From Bacteroidota bacterium (GTDB lineage: Bacteria; Chloroflexota; Anaerolineae; Aggregatilineales; Phototrophicaceae), in the NCBI GenBank assembly GCA_027492915.1, contig JAPUDW010000411.1, positions 1 through 37,283 on the forward strand: a stretch of DNA of 37,283 nucleotides, given 5' to 3'. Every line of letters starts with the position of its first letter. Position 1 is the stretch's first letter. Of this stretch, positions 30,242-37,283 are shown piece after piece. Made by a program: the position numbers and the translations under genes. Under the pieces are notes generated by a model. It was not told the origin of the DNA, made no database searches, and was given only the letters and a program-made list of their open reading frames with translations.

Positions 30242-30774
30242 TAAGTTCCGCCCTCCGCCCAACCACCTTCCGGCACCTTCTCGCCTGCGCGTAGGTTAAC
30301 CTTGAGGCGGTTCTCAGCCGGCGTAATCGGGCAACTCCAGCCTTCACCATACGCGCAGTACGGGTTATAGGCGTTGTTGAAGTCAATATGAAAGCGGTTA
30401 TCACCCAAATATTCCGGCTCAAGATAGCGCCCTGCCGGATACGTTTCCGTCCCTGCACCTGCGTCCACAAACGGCAGGAAGAACCCGTAATCGGCTTCAT
30501 ATAACGTCAGTTCAACATCCTGACCATCAACCGCAAAGCTAAAACGCCCATAGCGCTTGAACTGCCTTACATCGCCGGTTGTCGTCTGTAACGAGACAAA
30601 CTTACCATCCGCAATTGGCTCAATCGACAGTTTCAAGTCAAGATTAGGGTTGTACTCATAGTAGCTCAGGCTGGTAAACTTATCCTGCTGTTCCGGTGTC
30701 AATGGCGATTGTGAACTGTGCTTGAATAAGCGGTCTTTTTCACGCCGTGCCACATCCAACTGCGCGTTTCCCAT
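30241..30774 (-). CDS. DUF1684 family protein
   Basis: The 177-residue protein contains the DUF1684 signature: ARREKDRLFKHSSQSPLTPE, FTSLSYYEYNP, then TYPAGRYLEPEYLGDNRFHI with DFNNAYNPYCAYGEGWSCPI and PAENRLKVNLRAGE. There is no signal peptide, so it is cytosolic. The function of the family is not known to me. AAGGTGG precedes the ATG. It lies directly upstream of hicA with a one-base overlap, which is an odd partner for a toxin-antitoxin pair. Confidence 0.9.
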   Translation of the reverse strand: MGNAQLDVARREKDRLFKHSSQSPLTPEQQDKFTSLSYYEYNPNLDLKLSIEPIADGKFVSLQTTTGDVRQFKRYGRFSFAVDGQDVELTLYEADYGFFLPFVDAGAGTETYPAGRYLEPEYLGDNRFHIDFNNAYNPYCAYGEGWSCPITPAENRLKVNLRAGEKVPEGGWAEGGT

Positions 30775-30810
30775 GTTCTTGTTCCACCTTTTCTACAAGT
30801 TTTCAACCAA

Positions 30811-30842
30811 ACAAAAAGGGCAAGCCGATAATAGCTTGCCCC
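30811..30842 (-). terminator. Rho-independent terminator after tRNA-Ser
   Basis: GGGCAAGC and GCTTGCCC (arms 30834-30841 and 30818-30825) form an 8-bp perfect stem, followed on the minus strand by TTTTTGTTT. It begins 9 nt past the tRNA and separates it from the DUF1684-hicAB transcript. Confidence 0.88.
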
Positions 30843-30849
30843 AATAGTG

Positions 30850-30936
30850 CGGAAAGGGAGGGATTCGAACCCTCGATAGCCTTGCGGCTATTCTCGTTTT
30901 CGAGACGAGCCCGTTCAACCACTCCGGCACCTCTCC
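30850..30936 (-). tRNA. tRNA-Ser (anticodon CGA)
   Basis: On the minus strand the acceptor stem GGAGAGG pairs with CCTTTCC (one G-U), and the discriminator is G at 30850. The anticodon arm is CTCGT-CTCGAAA-ACGAG (anticodon CGA). A long variable arm (TAGCCGCAAGGCTA) and T arm GAGGG-TTCGAAT-CCCTC complete a class II serine tRNA. CCA is not encoded. Confidence 0.97.
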
Positions 30937-30945
30937 ATAACCCTC

Positions 30946-30974
30946 ATTATAAGAGATCAGAGCGCCTTTGAGAA
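30946..30974 (-). promoter_or_regulatory. Probable promoter of tRNA-Ser
   Basis: On the minus strand TATAAT (30946-30951) is 17 bp from TTCTCA (30969-30974). The start is predicted about 3 nt before the mature tRNA. Confidence 0.55.
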
Positions 30975-30993
30975 TGCCCTTTTTGAGGCTGAT

Positions 30994-31022
30994 TTGACGA
31001 TCAGTGTTGATAGCGCTATAGT
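30994..31022 (+). promoter_or_regulatory. Promoter of the GlsB/YeaQ-type gene
   Basis: TTGACG (30994-30999), a 17-bp spacer and TATAGT (31017-31022) make a near-consensus sigma70 promoter. The leader is about 25 nt and includes GAGGAGG before the ATG at 31055. Confidence 0.75.
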
Positions 31023-31054
31023 CCATTTAAACTATATTCATTGAGGAGGGTAAA

Positions 31055-31339
31055 ATGGAATTTCTTACACTGAACCCCATCATTTGCGTAGGATGGATTA
31101 TCGTCGGTGCTATCGCCGGTACGCTAGCGCGGCAAATCATGAAATCGAGTGATGCACCATTAATCAATGATATCATTCTCGGTTTGATTGGCTCAGTTGT
31201 CGGTGGTTTTATAGCAGGTTTGCTCGGTATCGCCCGTCCTGACGGTGGGCTTGATCGCGTCATCATCAACCTGATCATCTCAGTCGTCGGGGCTATCGTT
31301 GTCATCTACATTGGTCGAATGATACGCGGTCGCCGTTAA
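31055..31339 (+). CDS. GlsB/YeaQ/YmgE family small membrane protein
   Basis: The 94-residue protein has three hydrophobic helices: IICVGWIIVGAIAGTLARQI, then DIILGLIGSVVGGFIAGLLG and VIINLIISVVGAIVVIYIG. Gly-rich spacing and a basic C-terminus (RMIRGRR) are typical of the transglycosylase-associated protein family, which is stress- or envelope-linked. It has a strong promoter and ribosome site and its own terminator, so it is a monocistronic unit. Confidence 0.9.
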   Translation: MEFLTLNPIICVGWIIVGAIAGTLARQIMKSSDAPLINDIILGLIGSVVGGFIAGLLGIARPDGGLDRVIINLIISVVGAIVVIYIGRMIRGRR

Positions 31340-31362
31340 CCGAACTCCAATTACGAAACATT

Positions 31363-31396
31363 AAAGGCGGATGCAATATGCAACCGCCTTTTGTTT
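31363..31396 (+). terminator. Rho-independent terminator of the GlsB/YeaQ-type gene
   Basis: AAAGGCGG (31363-31370) and CCGCCTTT (31384-31391) form the stem, with TTTTGTTT at the 3' end. The loop also holds a TGCA/TGCA pairing. It runs up to the convergent tadA stop. Confidence 0.85.
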
Positions 31397-31859
31397 AATG
31401 TCGTTGTCCATCTGCCCTTAGCGCTGCGAAAAACGCCTTTAAATAGCTCGCTGCTTCGTCTGCCATCAGTCCCTTGCTCACCTCAACTTGGTGGTTAAGC
31501 TGCGGGTGCTGGAGGATATTCATAATGCTGCCCCCCGCTCCTGCCTTCGGGTCAATCGTGGCATAAACTAGCCGGGGCAAACGCGCCAGAACCATCGCTC
31601 CCGCGCACATCGCACACGGCTCCAAAGTACAATACAGTGTCACCCCTTCTAGTCGCCAATGCCCCACCACTTGCGCCGCTTCACGTAAAGCGATCATCTC
31701 CGCATGGGCAGTCGGGTCTTGGTCACGTTCGCGAGCGTTGTATCCTCGCCCGATAATCTCACCATTCCGTACCGCAATCGCCCCAATCGGCACATCACTG
31801 CGTTCAAGCGCTTTTAGCGCCTCATCCAGCGCCAACCGCATAAAATGTGCGTCATCCAT
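31395..31859 (-). CDS. tadA: tRNA-specific adenosine deaminase
   Basis: The 154-residue zinc deaminase makes inosine-34 in tRNA-Arg(ACG). The zinc-site residues are H52 and E54 in PTAHAEMIAL and C82/C85 in EPCAMCAGAM, and DPKAGAGGSIMNIL is the TadA-specific downstream segment. The ATG overlaps the upstream open frame's stop as TAATG (31859-31863). The full domain is present and its length is normal. Confidence 0.94.
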   Translation of the reverse strand: MDDAHFMRLALDEALKALERSDVPIGAIAVRNGEIIGRGYNARERDQDPTAHAEMIALREAAQVVGHWRLEGVTLYCTLEPCAMCAGAMVLARLPRLVYATIDPKAGAGGSIMNILQHPQLNHQVEVSKGLMADEAASYLKAFFAALRADGQRH

Positions 31860-32125
31860 TACAGGTCATTCCATTCGTCCTCAACATCAATCTTTACCCG
31901 TAACCGGTCTTTGGCATTCACCATAAAATCTTCTGCTGCACTAATCCTTCGTGCCGTTCCAATAATAGGATCAGGTTTACGCGGTGGTTTCGGTATTGCA
32001 GGTGGAGACAATCTCAGTTTAAACCTGCGTCCCCGCAGCGCTCGCCATTCTAGCCAAAAACCCCCGATCACCAGCAGGCCAGATACCAAACCACTTTTTC
32101 GCGCTGCATCGTCAATTGGGTCGAT
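31859..32125 (-). CDS. C-terminal part of a split two-TM membrane protein
   Basis: The frame continues directly after the TAG that ends the upstream ORF: IDPIDDAARKSGLVSGLLVI, then GGFWLEWRALRGRRFKLRL and a Pro-rich cytosolic tail to DVEDEWNDL, 88 codons. The only plausible internal start is a TTG at 32089, which leaves 12 coding-like codons before it unexplained. Hydrophobic SGLVSGLLVIGGFWLEW followed by basic RALRGRR fits a second TM with a positive inside. I think it is the tail of one protein with 32126-32668. The stop overlaps the tadA start. Confidence 0.6.
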   Translation of the reverse strand: MDPIDDAARKSGLVSGLLVIGGFWLEWRALRGRRFKLRLSPPAIPKPPRKPDPIIGTARRISAAEDFMVNAKDRLRVKIDVEDEWNDL

Positions 32126-32668
32126 CTATCCGGGAACCGTAAAGTAGGGAACAACGCCCCCACCCGTATCTGCAACGATTTGGTAGAAATCCGCCTCAAC
32201 ATAGGTGTTCACGCGGATATAAACCCACAGCGGTCTGCGACGCACCTTCGCTGCCAGTGCATAATCGCGGATCTGGTCAAACTCTCGACCTGTATAAAAC
32301 AAATTCTGCGCGTTTTTCGACTCGGCGATGAAGTTAGGCGCGATAAAATCCGGAACTCGATAGTCAGACTGCAAATCCGTTACCGGAAAACAGACGTTAC
32401 ATTCCCGACCGTTTGTAACGACTGCGGTCTTGCACAAACACTGTCGTTGAGCGGTAGTATTATTATTTGGCACCTTCAAATCGGTCGACAAAATGACTTC
32501 AGCGCTGTCACCGATTGACTGATTACTCGCTTGCCCAGTCGTCAGCGGCATCTCGCTTGAATAGCGTCGTCCTGTAGGGTTTGGGGCTGTGCTATTCAAA
32601 AGTAAGATGATTGAGCCAATGAGAACAACTAAAGCAGTTAGGAAGATATAACGACGAAATCGCTTCAA
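32126..32668 (-). CDS. N-terminal part of a split two-TM membrane protein
   Basis: The 180-residue frame starts MKRFRRYIFLTALVVLIGSI with a basic N-terminus and one TM helix, then an external domain with a CxC...CxxC cluster (QCLCKTAV, GRECNVCFPV) and RRRPLWVYIRVNTYVEADFY. It ends ADTGGGVVPYFTVPG at a TAG (32126-32128). The frame stays open across that TAG for 88 more codons that provide a second TM and a basic inside segment. One base change (CAG to TAG) would restore a 269-residue protein. The function is not recognised. Confidence 0.6.
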   Translation of the reverse strand: MKRFRRYIFLTALVVLIGSIILLLNSTAPNPTGRRYSSEMPLTTGQASNQSIGDSAEVILSTDLKVPNNNTTAQRQCLCKTAVVTNGRECNVCFPVTDLQSDYRVPDFIAPNFIAESKNAQNLFYTGREFDQIRDYALAAKVRRRPLWVYIRVNTYVEADFYQIVADTGGGVVPYFTVPG

Positions 32669-32724
32669 TACACACCTCAGCTAATTTGTATCCAACTATG
32701 AATCAAGGATACAACATCGGTGTA

Positions 32725-33393
32725 CTAAAACAGGCTTAATTGTTGAGGGGCATCGGGGTCAGGTTCTTCAGTTTCCGGCTCAACAAGCGTATCATGCTCC
32801 ACAGAATCAAGTTCTGCTTCTGGCTCCTCATACACAGCTTCGAGTTCTACATGCTGCCCATCATCCAAGAATTCAATAGGTTCTTCCGCCGCGTCAGCCG
32901 CAGCTTCGATTTCAATCTCTTGCGCACTCATTTCGGGCTTTAGCTCCGGCTGAGGCACCTCATCCAAATACTCAATTGGCGCTTCCATCGCATCAAAATC
33001 AGCTTCAAGCTCCTCTTCTGAAGTCGGTTGCACTTCACTTACCGCTTCAACGGTTTGAACCTCGTCAGCAGCCGAAAGATCAATCGGTATATTAAATATC
33101 TGTGGCTCGCTCACTGGTTCAGCAAGGCGCTCGTGTGCATGAACATCATGTGCGCTGTGGTCATGGTTATGTCCATCCAAGATGTGGAGGTCAGGTACAA
33201 AATCAGATCCAACATCATCCACATGCATCGTCGCCCGAACCCGCAGTTCAGCAAGTTGTTTATCACTAAATCCTGCGCTGTGCATTACGATGGTCAAAGA
33301 CGGCTCCGTCACATGATCCTTCGTTCGTATCACATGTGCATAGTGGGCTTCAAGGCAGTCAATCCATTCGCTTGCGAAAATATTTTCAGACAT
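32725..33393 (-). CDS. Acidic, His-rich protein with C-terminal QLSLF motif
   Basis: The 222-residue protein begins with a folded-looking segment (about 1-70, WIDCLEAHYAHVIRTKDHVT). A histidine cluster DGHNHDHSAHDVHAHE follows, then a very acidic low-complexity tail. The tail holds an internal repeat (APIEYLDEVPQPEL and EPIEFLDDGQHVEL). The last residues are PQQLSLF, matching the consensus QLSLF/QLDLF of proteins that bind the DNA polymerase sliding clamp. No TM or signal peptide is visible. The His cluster could bind metal. I know no family for it. It is a single gene on the minus strand without an obvious ribosome site. Confidence 0.75.
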   Translation of the reverse strand: MSENIFASEWIDCLEAHYAHVIRTKDHVTEPSLTIVMHSAGFSDKQLAELRVRATMHVDDVGSDFVPDLHILDGHNHDHSAHDVHAHERLAEPVSEPQIFNIPIDLSAADEVQTVEAVSEVQPTSEEELEADFDAMEAPIEYLDEVPQPELKPEMSAQEIEIEAAADAAEEPIEFLDDGQHVELEAVYEEPEAELDSVEHDTLVEPETEEPDPDAPQQLSLF

Positions 33394-33790
33394 AAATCAC
33401 GACTTATTTCAACCTACTCAACAGGATGCTGTAAGTGTACTGCTGATTATTTCGGGCTGCCAGATTCGGCTGCCCATATTTTGACATCAGGTGTCACGTA
33501 CGAACGTGTAAGCTGTAACCAGTCTATATAACGGTAGGCCGACGACACGCTATTCCAAACACTTAGAAACTAACCACAGCATGATCCCGCATCTCGAAAG
33601 CAGCGATCAAGTCGTTATCATTCATGGTATTGGCTCCCACAGAAACGCTGTCGAAAATCGAAGCTGACTATGACAAGAAATACGAAATAGGTGAAGGGCG
33701 CCCTCTCAACTTGTTCCGCATAAAATCTTAAACTGGGCAGCCTTCCCCTCCACACTTTCTGTTTAATCCGAAAGCCTAATCAATGTTCGT
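33394..33790. other. Intergenic region, nothing certain
   Basis: This is about 400 nt without a convincing gene. On the minus strand it contains a 20-codon ORF (33563-33625, MNDNDLIAAFEMRDHAVVSF) preceded by GGGAG at good spacing, too short to judge. No terminator-type hairpin is apparent. Confidence 0.35.
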
Positions 33791-35236
33791 TTACAACCCC
33801 AGTCGAAACTGTTCATACCCGCTCGAATGAACTTCATAGGACTGTTTGAAGGAGGGAATGTCGACTTGCATCCCGTATCGCTGGCGCAAGCTGCTGGCAA
33901 GCGCATTTGCCGCCTCCAGTTCACCGTGAACCAGAAACGTCCGACGTGGCATCTTGGTTGACATGGGTGCTACCCACGACAACAATTCTTCATGGTCGGC
34001 ATGACCACTAAAGCCGTTTAAGACTTCGACCTGTGCGTTCACATGATATTTATCGCCAAAGATATTGACAATCTTTTCACCGTCAACCAAACGGCGACCC
34101 AGCGTTTCCGGCGCTTGCCAACCCACAATCAACACAGTGGTACGTCGATCTTCAATATTATTTTTGAGGTGATGCAAAATACGTCCGGTTTCCGCCATAC
34201 CGCTAGCACTGATGATAATCGCCGGATTGAGCAGGAAGTTTAGCCGCTTACTTTCTTCCAACGACCGTGTATAGTGCAAATCGTCAAATCCAAAAGGATC
34301 ACGCTTGCCACCCATTTGCATCACAAACTGCTGGGTTTCCGCATCAAAGCATTCTGGATGTGTGCGGAATACATCGGTCGTATTCACCGCTAATGGGCTG
34401 TCGACATAAATAGGAAGGCGCGGAATATCGCCTTTAGCAGCAAGCTGGTTCAGTGTATACACAAGCTGTTGTGTACGGCCTACCGCAAATGCCGGAATAA
34501 TAATCTTGCCACCGCGCCGGTACGTATTATTAATGATTCGTTCCAGTTCCTTCTCCGCATCCACATATGGCTCATGGGTTCGCCCGCCGTAGGTGCTTTC
34601 CATAATCAAGATGTCCGCAGAATCCGGTGAAACAGGATCACGGATAATCGGAATACCTTTGCGCCCTATGTCGCCGCTGAACACCAACCGGACGTGCTTG
34701 CCTTCTTGCTTATCCTCAACATCCAGTATCACCGACGCGCTGCCCAACATATGCCCTGCATCAATAAACGTCACTGTAATACCGGGGGCGATTAAGCGCG
34801 GACGATCATAACTCTGCGAACTAAAACGGTTTAGGCTCGCTGCGGCATCGGCTTGCGTATAAATCGGGTCAACCGGCGGCTCACCCCGTTTCTTCCGACG
34901 TTTATTCACAAACTCAACGTCGCGCTCCTGAATATGTCCGCTGTCCATCAACATCACACCACACAAATCGCGTGTGGCATGTGTACAAATAACATCACCC
35001 TTGAAACCGCTTTTAACCAGATTAGGAATATTGCCGGCATGGTCGGTATGCGCGTGCGACAAAACAAGCGCATCGACCTTGCTTGCATCAAACGGCAGTT
35101 GTCGGTTTCGCGCGTCCGCGTCTGCGCGCTTGCCTTGATACAAGCCACAATCCAGCAGTAACCGTAAGCCGTTTACCTCGACCATATGCTGAGAACCAGT
35201 GACGGTTTGTGCTGCACCATAAAAGGTAATTTGCAT
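33791..35236 (-). CDS. MBL-fold/beta-CASP RNA-processing metallo-hydrolase
   Basis: The 481-residue protein has the metallo-beta-lactamase core with VLSHAHTDHAGN (H61, H63, D65, H66), later ligands DAGHMLGSAS and FSGDIGRK, and the beta-CASP segment with MESTYGGRTH, AFAVGRTQQLVY and ISASGMAETGRILHHL. The C-terminal RMMBL part has LNGFSGHADHEELL and FLVHGELEAA. Such proteins are RNA exo/endonucleases (RNase J/CPSF73-like, including the YSH1/TTHA0252 group). I used the ATG at 35236; a TTG at 35248 would add four residues. Its substrates in this organism are unknown. It is cytosolic. Confidence 0.93.
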   Translation of the reverse strand: MQITFYGAAQTVTGSQHMVEVNGLRLLLDCGLYQGKRADADARNRQLPFDASKVDALVLSHAHTDHAGNIPNLVKSGFKGDVICTHATRDLCGVMLMDSGHIQERDVEFVNKRRKKRGEPPVDPIYTQADAAASLNRFSSQSYDRPRLIAPGITVTFIDAGHMLGSASVILDVEDKQEGKHVRLVFSGDIGRKGIPIIRDPVSPDSADILIMESTYGGRTHEPYVDAEKELERIINNTYRRGGKIIIPAFAVGRTQQLVYTLNQLAAKGDIPRLPIYVDSPLAVNTTDVFRTHPECFDAETQQFVMQMGGKRDPFGFDDLHYTRSLEESKRLNFLLNPAIIISASGMAETGRILHHLKNNIEDRRTTVLIVGWQAPETLGRRLVDGEKIVNIFGDKYHVNAQVEVLNGFSGHADHEELLSWVAPMSTKMPRRTFLVHGELEAANALASSLRQRYGMQVDIPSFKQSYEVHSSGYEQFRLGL

Positions 35237-35254
35237 GATAAGTTCCAAATCTGA

Positions 35255-35283
35255 ATAGTAAATAATTACAGAACTTAACGCAA
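35255..35283 (-). promoter_or_regulatory. Possible promoter of the MBL RNase gene
   Basis: On the minus strand TTGCGT (35278-35283) and TACTAT (35255-35260) are 17 bp apart. The match to consensus is modest. Confidence 0.4.
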
Positions 35284-35394
35284 ACTAATGAAGATAGATA
35301 GGTATATCAAGATAAATAGTTACAAATGAGGTACGAACTAACGGGAGACTAACCAGATCAAATTGATTTTGTAATGCTGCGCCTGCAAATGGGG

Positions 35395-36567
35395 CTACAA
35401 GCCTTCAGTGCGCAGCCGTTGGATTAAGAGTACCAGTTCATCACCATAAGTCGCCAAGCGCCACGGCCCAAGACCGCTAATATCCCGCATCTCAGCGACC
35501 GACAGCGGTGCTTTGAACGCCAATCCCCACAACGCATCTTTAGAAATAATCACATCAGACTCGACACCACGAGCTTCCGCGCGTTCACGCCGCCAATCGC
35601 GCAGCGCGGTAAAACGTTCGGCCACAAGTGGATCGACATCTGGCGCACGCCGTGGGCGATTTGGGATTTGGCTACGCTTTCCCTTGTCCACCGCTTGCAA
35701 GAGTTCTTGCGAATAGCGCCGTGCGACCACAACCGGTAGGCCGCGAACCCGTTCTAGCTCATGCATCGAACGGGGACTGGCTTCAGCAATCGCCAGAAGC
35801 ATCTTATCCATAAAAACTTTAAAGGGTGGGCAATCGCGCTCTTGAGCAATGTTTTCGCGCACCAAATAAAGCTCACGCAAGATGGCACATTGGCGGCGAT
35901 TTAGTGCGGCAGGAATAGCCATTTTCCAGTAGCCTTCAGGGTCAAAAACATGTTCCGGTGGCGTAACGTCCGAAGCTTCTAAAAACGTCTCTTTTGCTTC
36001 TTCTAGCCGTCCCGCCTCTACCAACTGAGCCATGAGCTTATCGCGCAGTTCAGACAGATAGTGGGTGTCCATTTGCGCATAAAGTAAGCCTTCTTCGGAA
36101 ATAGGACGCTGCCCCCAATCATCACGCTGGTGGCTTTTGTCCGCTTCAACTCCACAGTATTCTGCCAGCAATCGGTTTAATCCCAGTGCCTTCACACCAC
36201 AAATACGGGCGGCAATCATCGTGTCGAACATATTGACCACCGTGAAGCCATAATCCCGCTTCAGGCACATCAGGTCATATTCAGCCGCATGAAATACTTT
36301 TTCAATCTTCGGGTTTGTGAGCAATGGTCCCAAAGGACTCATATCGGCAATTCGCAGCGGGTCGATAATATAATCGGCAGTACGAGTAGAAAGTTGCACC
36401 AAACACACACGTTCTTGATACGCATACATGCTGTTTGATTCGGTATCAATCGCCAGCAGCGGTTCGTTTTGTAAAGCCTTGGCTAACTTCTTGAGGTCTT
36501 TATCATGCTCGATATACGCGGCAGGGGGAAACGGCCAATTCATGGGTACAGTAACAACTTTCGCCAT
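35395..36567 (-). CDS. rnd: Ribonuclease D (DEDDy exonuclease with HRDC domains)
   Basis: The 390-residue protein has the DEDDy 3'-5' exonuclease core: LLAIDTESNSM (D41, E43), VFHAAEYDLMCLKRDYG (D98) and LLYAQMDTHYL (Y163 and D167). The C-terminal half holds two HRDC-type helical domains (about 205-285 and 310-385, GLGPWRLATYGDELVLLIQ). It trims RNA 3' ends, including tRNA precursors. An ATG at 36582 would add MCHPP; neither start has a clear ribosome site, and I chose the shorter one. A good promoter lies at 36613-36641. Confidence 0.93.
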   Translation of the reverse strand: MAKVVTVPMNWPFPPAAYIEHDKDLKKLAKALQNEPLLAIDTESNSMYAYQERVCLVQLSTRTADYIIDPLRIADMSPLGPLLTNPKIEKVFHAAEYDLMCLKRDYGFTVVNMFDTMIAARICGVKALGLNRLLAEYCGVEADKSHQRDDWGQRPISEEGLLYAQMDTHYLSELRDKLMAQLVEAGRLEEAKETFLEASDVTPPEHVFDPEGYWKMAIPAALNRRQCAILRELYLVRENIAQERDCPPFKVFMDKMLLAIAEASPRSMHELERVRGLPVVVARRYSQELLQAVDKGKRSQIPNRPRRAPDVDPLVAERFTALRDWRRERAEARGVESDVIISKDALWGLAFKAPLSVAEMRDISGLGPWRLATYGDELVLLIQRLRTEGL

Positions 36568-36612
36568 CGGTGGATGACACATATTTCAGATGCTATACAT
36601 GGGATTTCGACA

Positions 36613-36641
36613 ACTATAAAAGCATAAAGAGGTGTGTTCAA
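36613..36641 (-). promoter_or_regulatory. Promoter of the ribonuclease D gene
   Basis: On the minus strand TTGAAC (36636-36641) and TATAGT (36613-36618) are 17 bp apart. The leader to the chosen ATG is about 39 nt. Confidence 0.65.
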
Positions 36642-36749
36642 GGGCAAACCAGAAAAGTCGGTTTATTCACGCTGGCGACCATGACTTGTTGCCTATATGA
36701 TTCTTTTAATATGACTATCGGTCAACTTCCAACTTAACGTAAGTCGCTT

Positions 36750-36778
36750 TTGACTTGACCGGGGGATTGTGATATATT
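36750..36778 (+). promoter_or_regulatory. Promoter of the Rieske protein gene
   Basis: TTGACT (36750-36755), a 17-bp spacer and TATATT (36773-36778) form a near-consensus sigma70 promoter. It predicts a leader of about 137 nt. A small GGTGA/TCACC hairpin lies just inside it. Confidence 0.65.
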
Positions 36779-36921
36779 TTACACACGGTGAAGCCCCTCA
36801 CCATTTAAGATGATTCCATACAGCAAGTAAACCATTTTCTATTTGAGAAAAAGATGTGTTTTTTGCTGAATTGCGCTAAACTATCGCCTGTTTTTATGAA
36901 AGATGTTTGAGGAGTGCTGAG

Positions 36922-37283
36922 ATGGCTACAGCAAGTGTAACGAAAGCGCAGGCAGACAAGCCGATCCAACCGCAGTCTGCTGTTGAGGTAAGCGCCCCTA
37001 CCAGACGTGAATTCTTATATTACATCTGGGGTGCTTCAATTGCGCTAGTACTCGGCGAGGCAGTAGCCGGACTAGTTTGGTTTGCGCTGCCACGTTTTAA
37101 GGCCGGTCAGTTCGGTGGTATTTTCACCTACGAAGGCGCAGATATTCCCGATCCGGATGCTGCACCGCTGAATATTCCTTCAGGGCGTTTTTGGTTGTCC
37201 AACCCGTCAACCGAGGGCTTCGTAGCGCTTTATGGTGTTTGCACACACTTGGGCTGCTTGCCGAAGTGGGTCGATACGAATAG
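36922..37283 (+). CDS. Rieske 2Fe-2S protein of a cytochrome bc/b6f-type complex (3' end outside window)
   Basis: The frame is open from an ATG with GAGGAG upstream to the window edge, 120 complete codons. After a polar N-terminus there is an arginine pair and a TM helix (TRREFLYYIWGASIALVLGE, about 27-46, extending to 57), the usual uncleaved Tat-type anchor of Rieske proteins. The first half of the cluster-binding motif is visible: CTHLGC at 107-112 (C107, H109), with the second CPCH box expected just past the edge. It carries electrons from quinol in the respiratory chain. Cytochrome b would be expected in the next genes. Confidence 0.92.
   Translation, partial: MATASVTKAQADKPIQPQSAVEVSAPTRREFLYYIWGASIALVLGEAVAGLVWFALPRFKAGQFGGIFTYEGADIPDPDAAPLNIPSGRFWLSNPSTEGFVALYGVCTHLGCLPKWVDTN

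Noticed and set aside
1..37283. CRISPR arrays, prophage or transposon
   Set aside because: I saw no regularly spaced repeats, integrase, transposase or tail/capsid genes; the two tRNA genes show no attachment-type duplications nearby.

Overview
The window is a bacterial chromosome segment of about 52% GC with densely packed genes, ATGA and TAATG stop/start overlaps, ordinary Shine-Dalgarno sites and sigma70-like promoters. Family content points to an uncultured member of the Chloroflexota, probably Anaerolineae-like. The clues are a Tat-exported DUF1800 protein, a cupin-type glucose-6-phosphate isomerase, a fucose isomerase of the ~550-residue type, a C-terminal QLSLF protein, REP-like palindromes and a Rieske protein at the edge. 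This placement is an inference from family mix; there is no rRNA marker in the window.

Layout. (1) 1-3911, minus: a two-component operon (OmpR-type regulator, histidine kinase, TPR lipoprotein) followed by a DUF1800 protein cut by the window edge. (2) 3990-7147, plus: M42 aminopeptidase, a secreted protein of unknown function, two GNAT acetyltransferases. (3) 7373-12768: a phosphoribosyltransferase, tRNA-Asn, a GNAT-like protein, a single-domain response regulator, an orphan sugar-binding lipoprotein and a CNNM/CorC-type CBS membrane protein. (4) 12905-16143, plus: a small unknown protein, L-fucose isomerase, two small membrane proteins, FucU mutarotase. (5) 16144-16723: a non-coding stretch rich in hairpins. 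(6) 16724-29724: a carbohydrate cluster. Its minus arm holds the four-helix protein, cupin phosphoglucose isomerase, AroE-like dehydrogenase, a membrane protein, a methyltransferase, KDPG aldolase and a CBM48-esterase. Its plus arm holds a Gfo/Idh/MocA dehydrogenase, an aldo/keto reductase and a GATase-like protein. A hexulose-phosphate synthase, a ribokinase and an L-xylulose-reductase-like SDR follow. (7) 29742-32668: HicAB behind a DUF1684 gene, tRNA-Ser, a GlsB/YeaQ membrane protein, TadA, and a two-TM protein split by one in-frame TAG. (8) 32725-37283: an acidic His-rich protein ending in a clamp-binding motif, an MBL/beta-CASP RNase, RNase D, and the start of a Rieske iron-sulfur protein.

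The genes suggest a heterotroph that handles several deoxy-, pentose and hexose sugars: fucose isomerisation, ribose phosphorylation, KDPG cleavage, xylulose reduction and hexulose-phosphate chemistry. No transporter permease or transcription factor lies inside the sugar cluster. The points most worth checking are the single-TAG split gene at 31859-32668, the exact 17-bp repeat with an inverted core at both ends of the two-component operon, the QLSLF protein at 32725, the free-standing four-helix-bundle gene overlapping phosphoglucose isomerase, and the palindromic elements in the intergenic regions. I see no CRISPR array, transposase, integrase or phage module.
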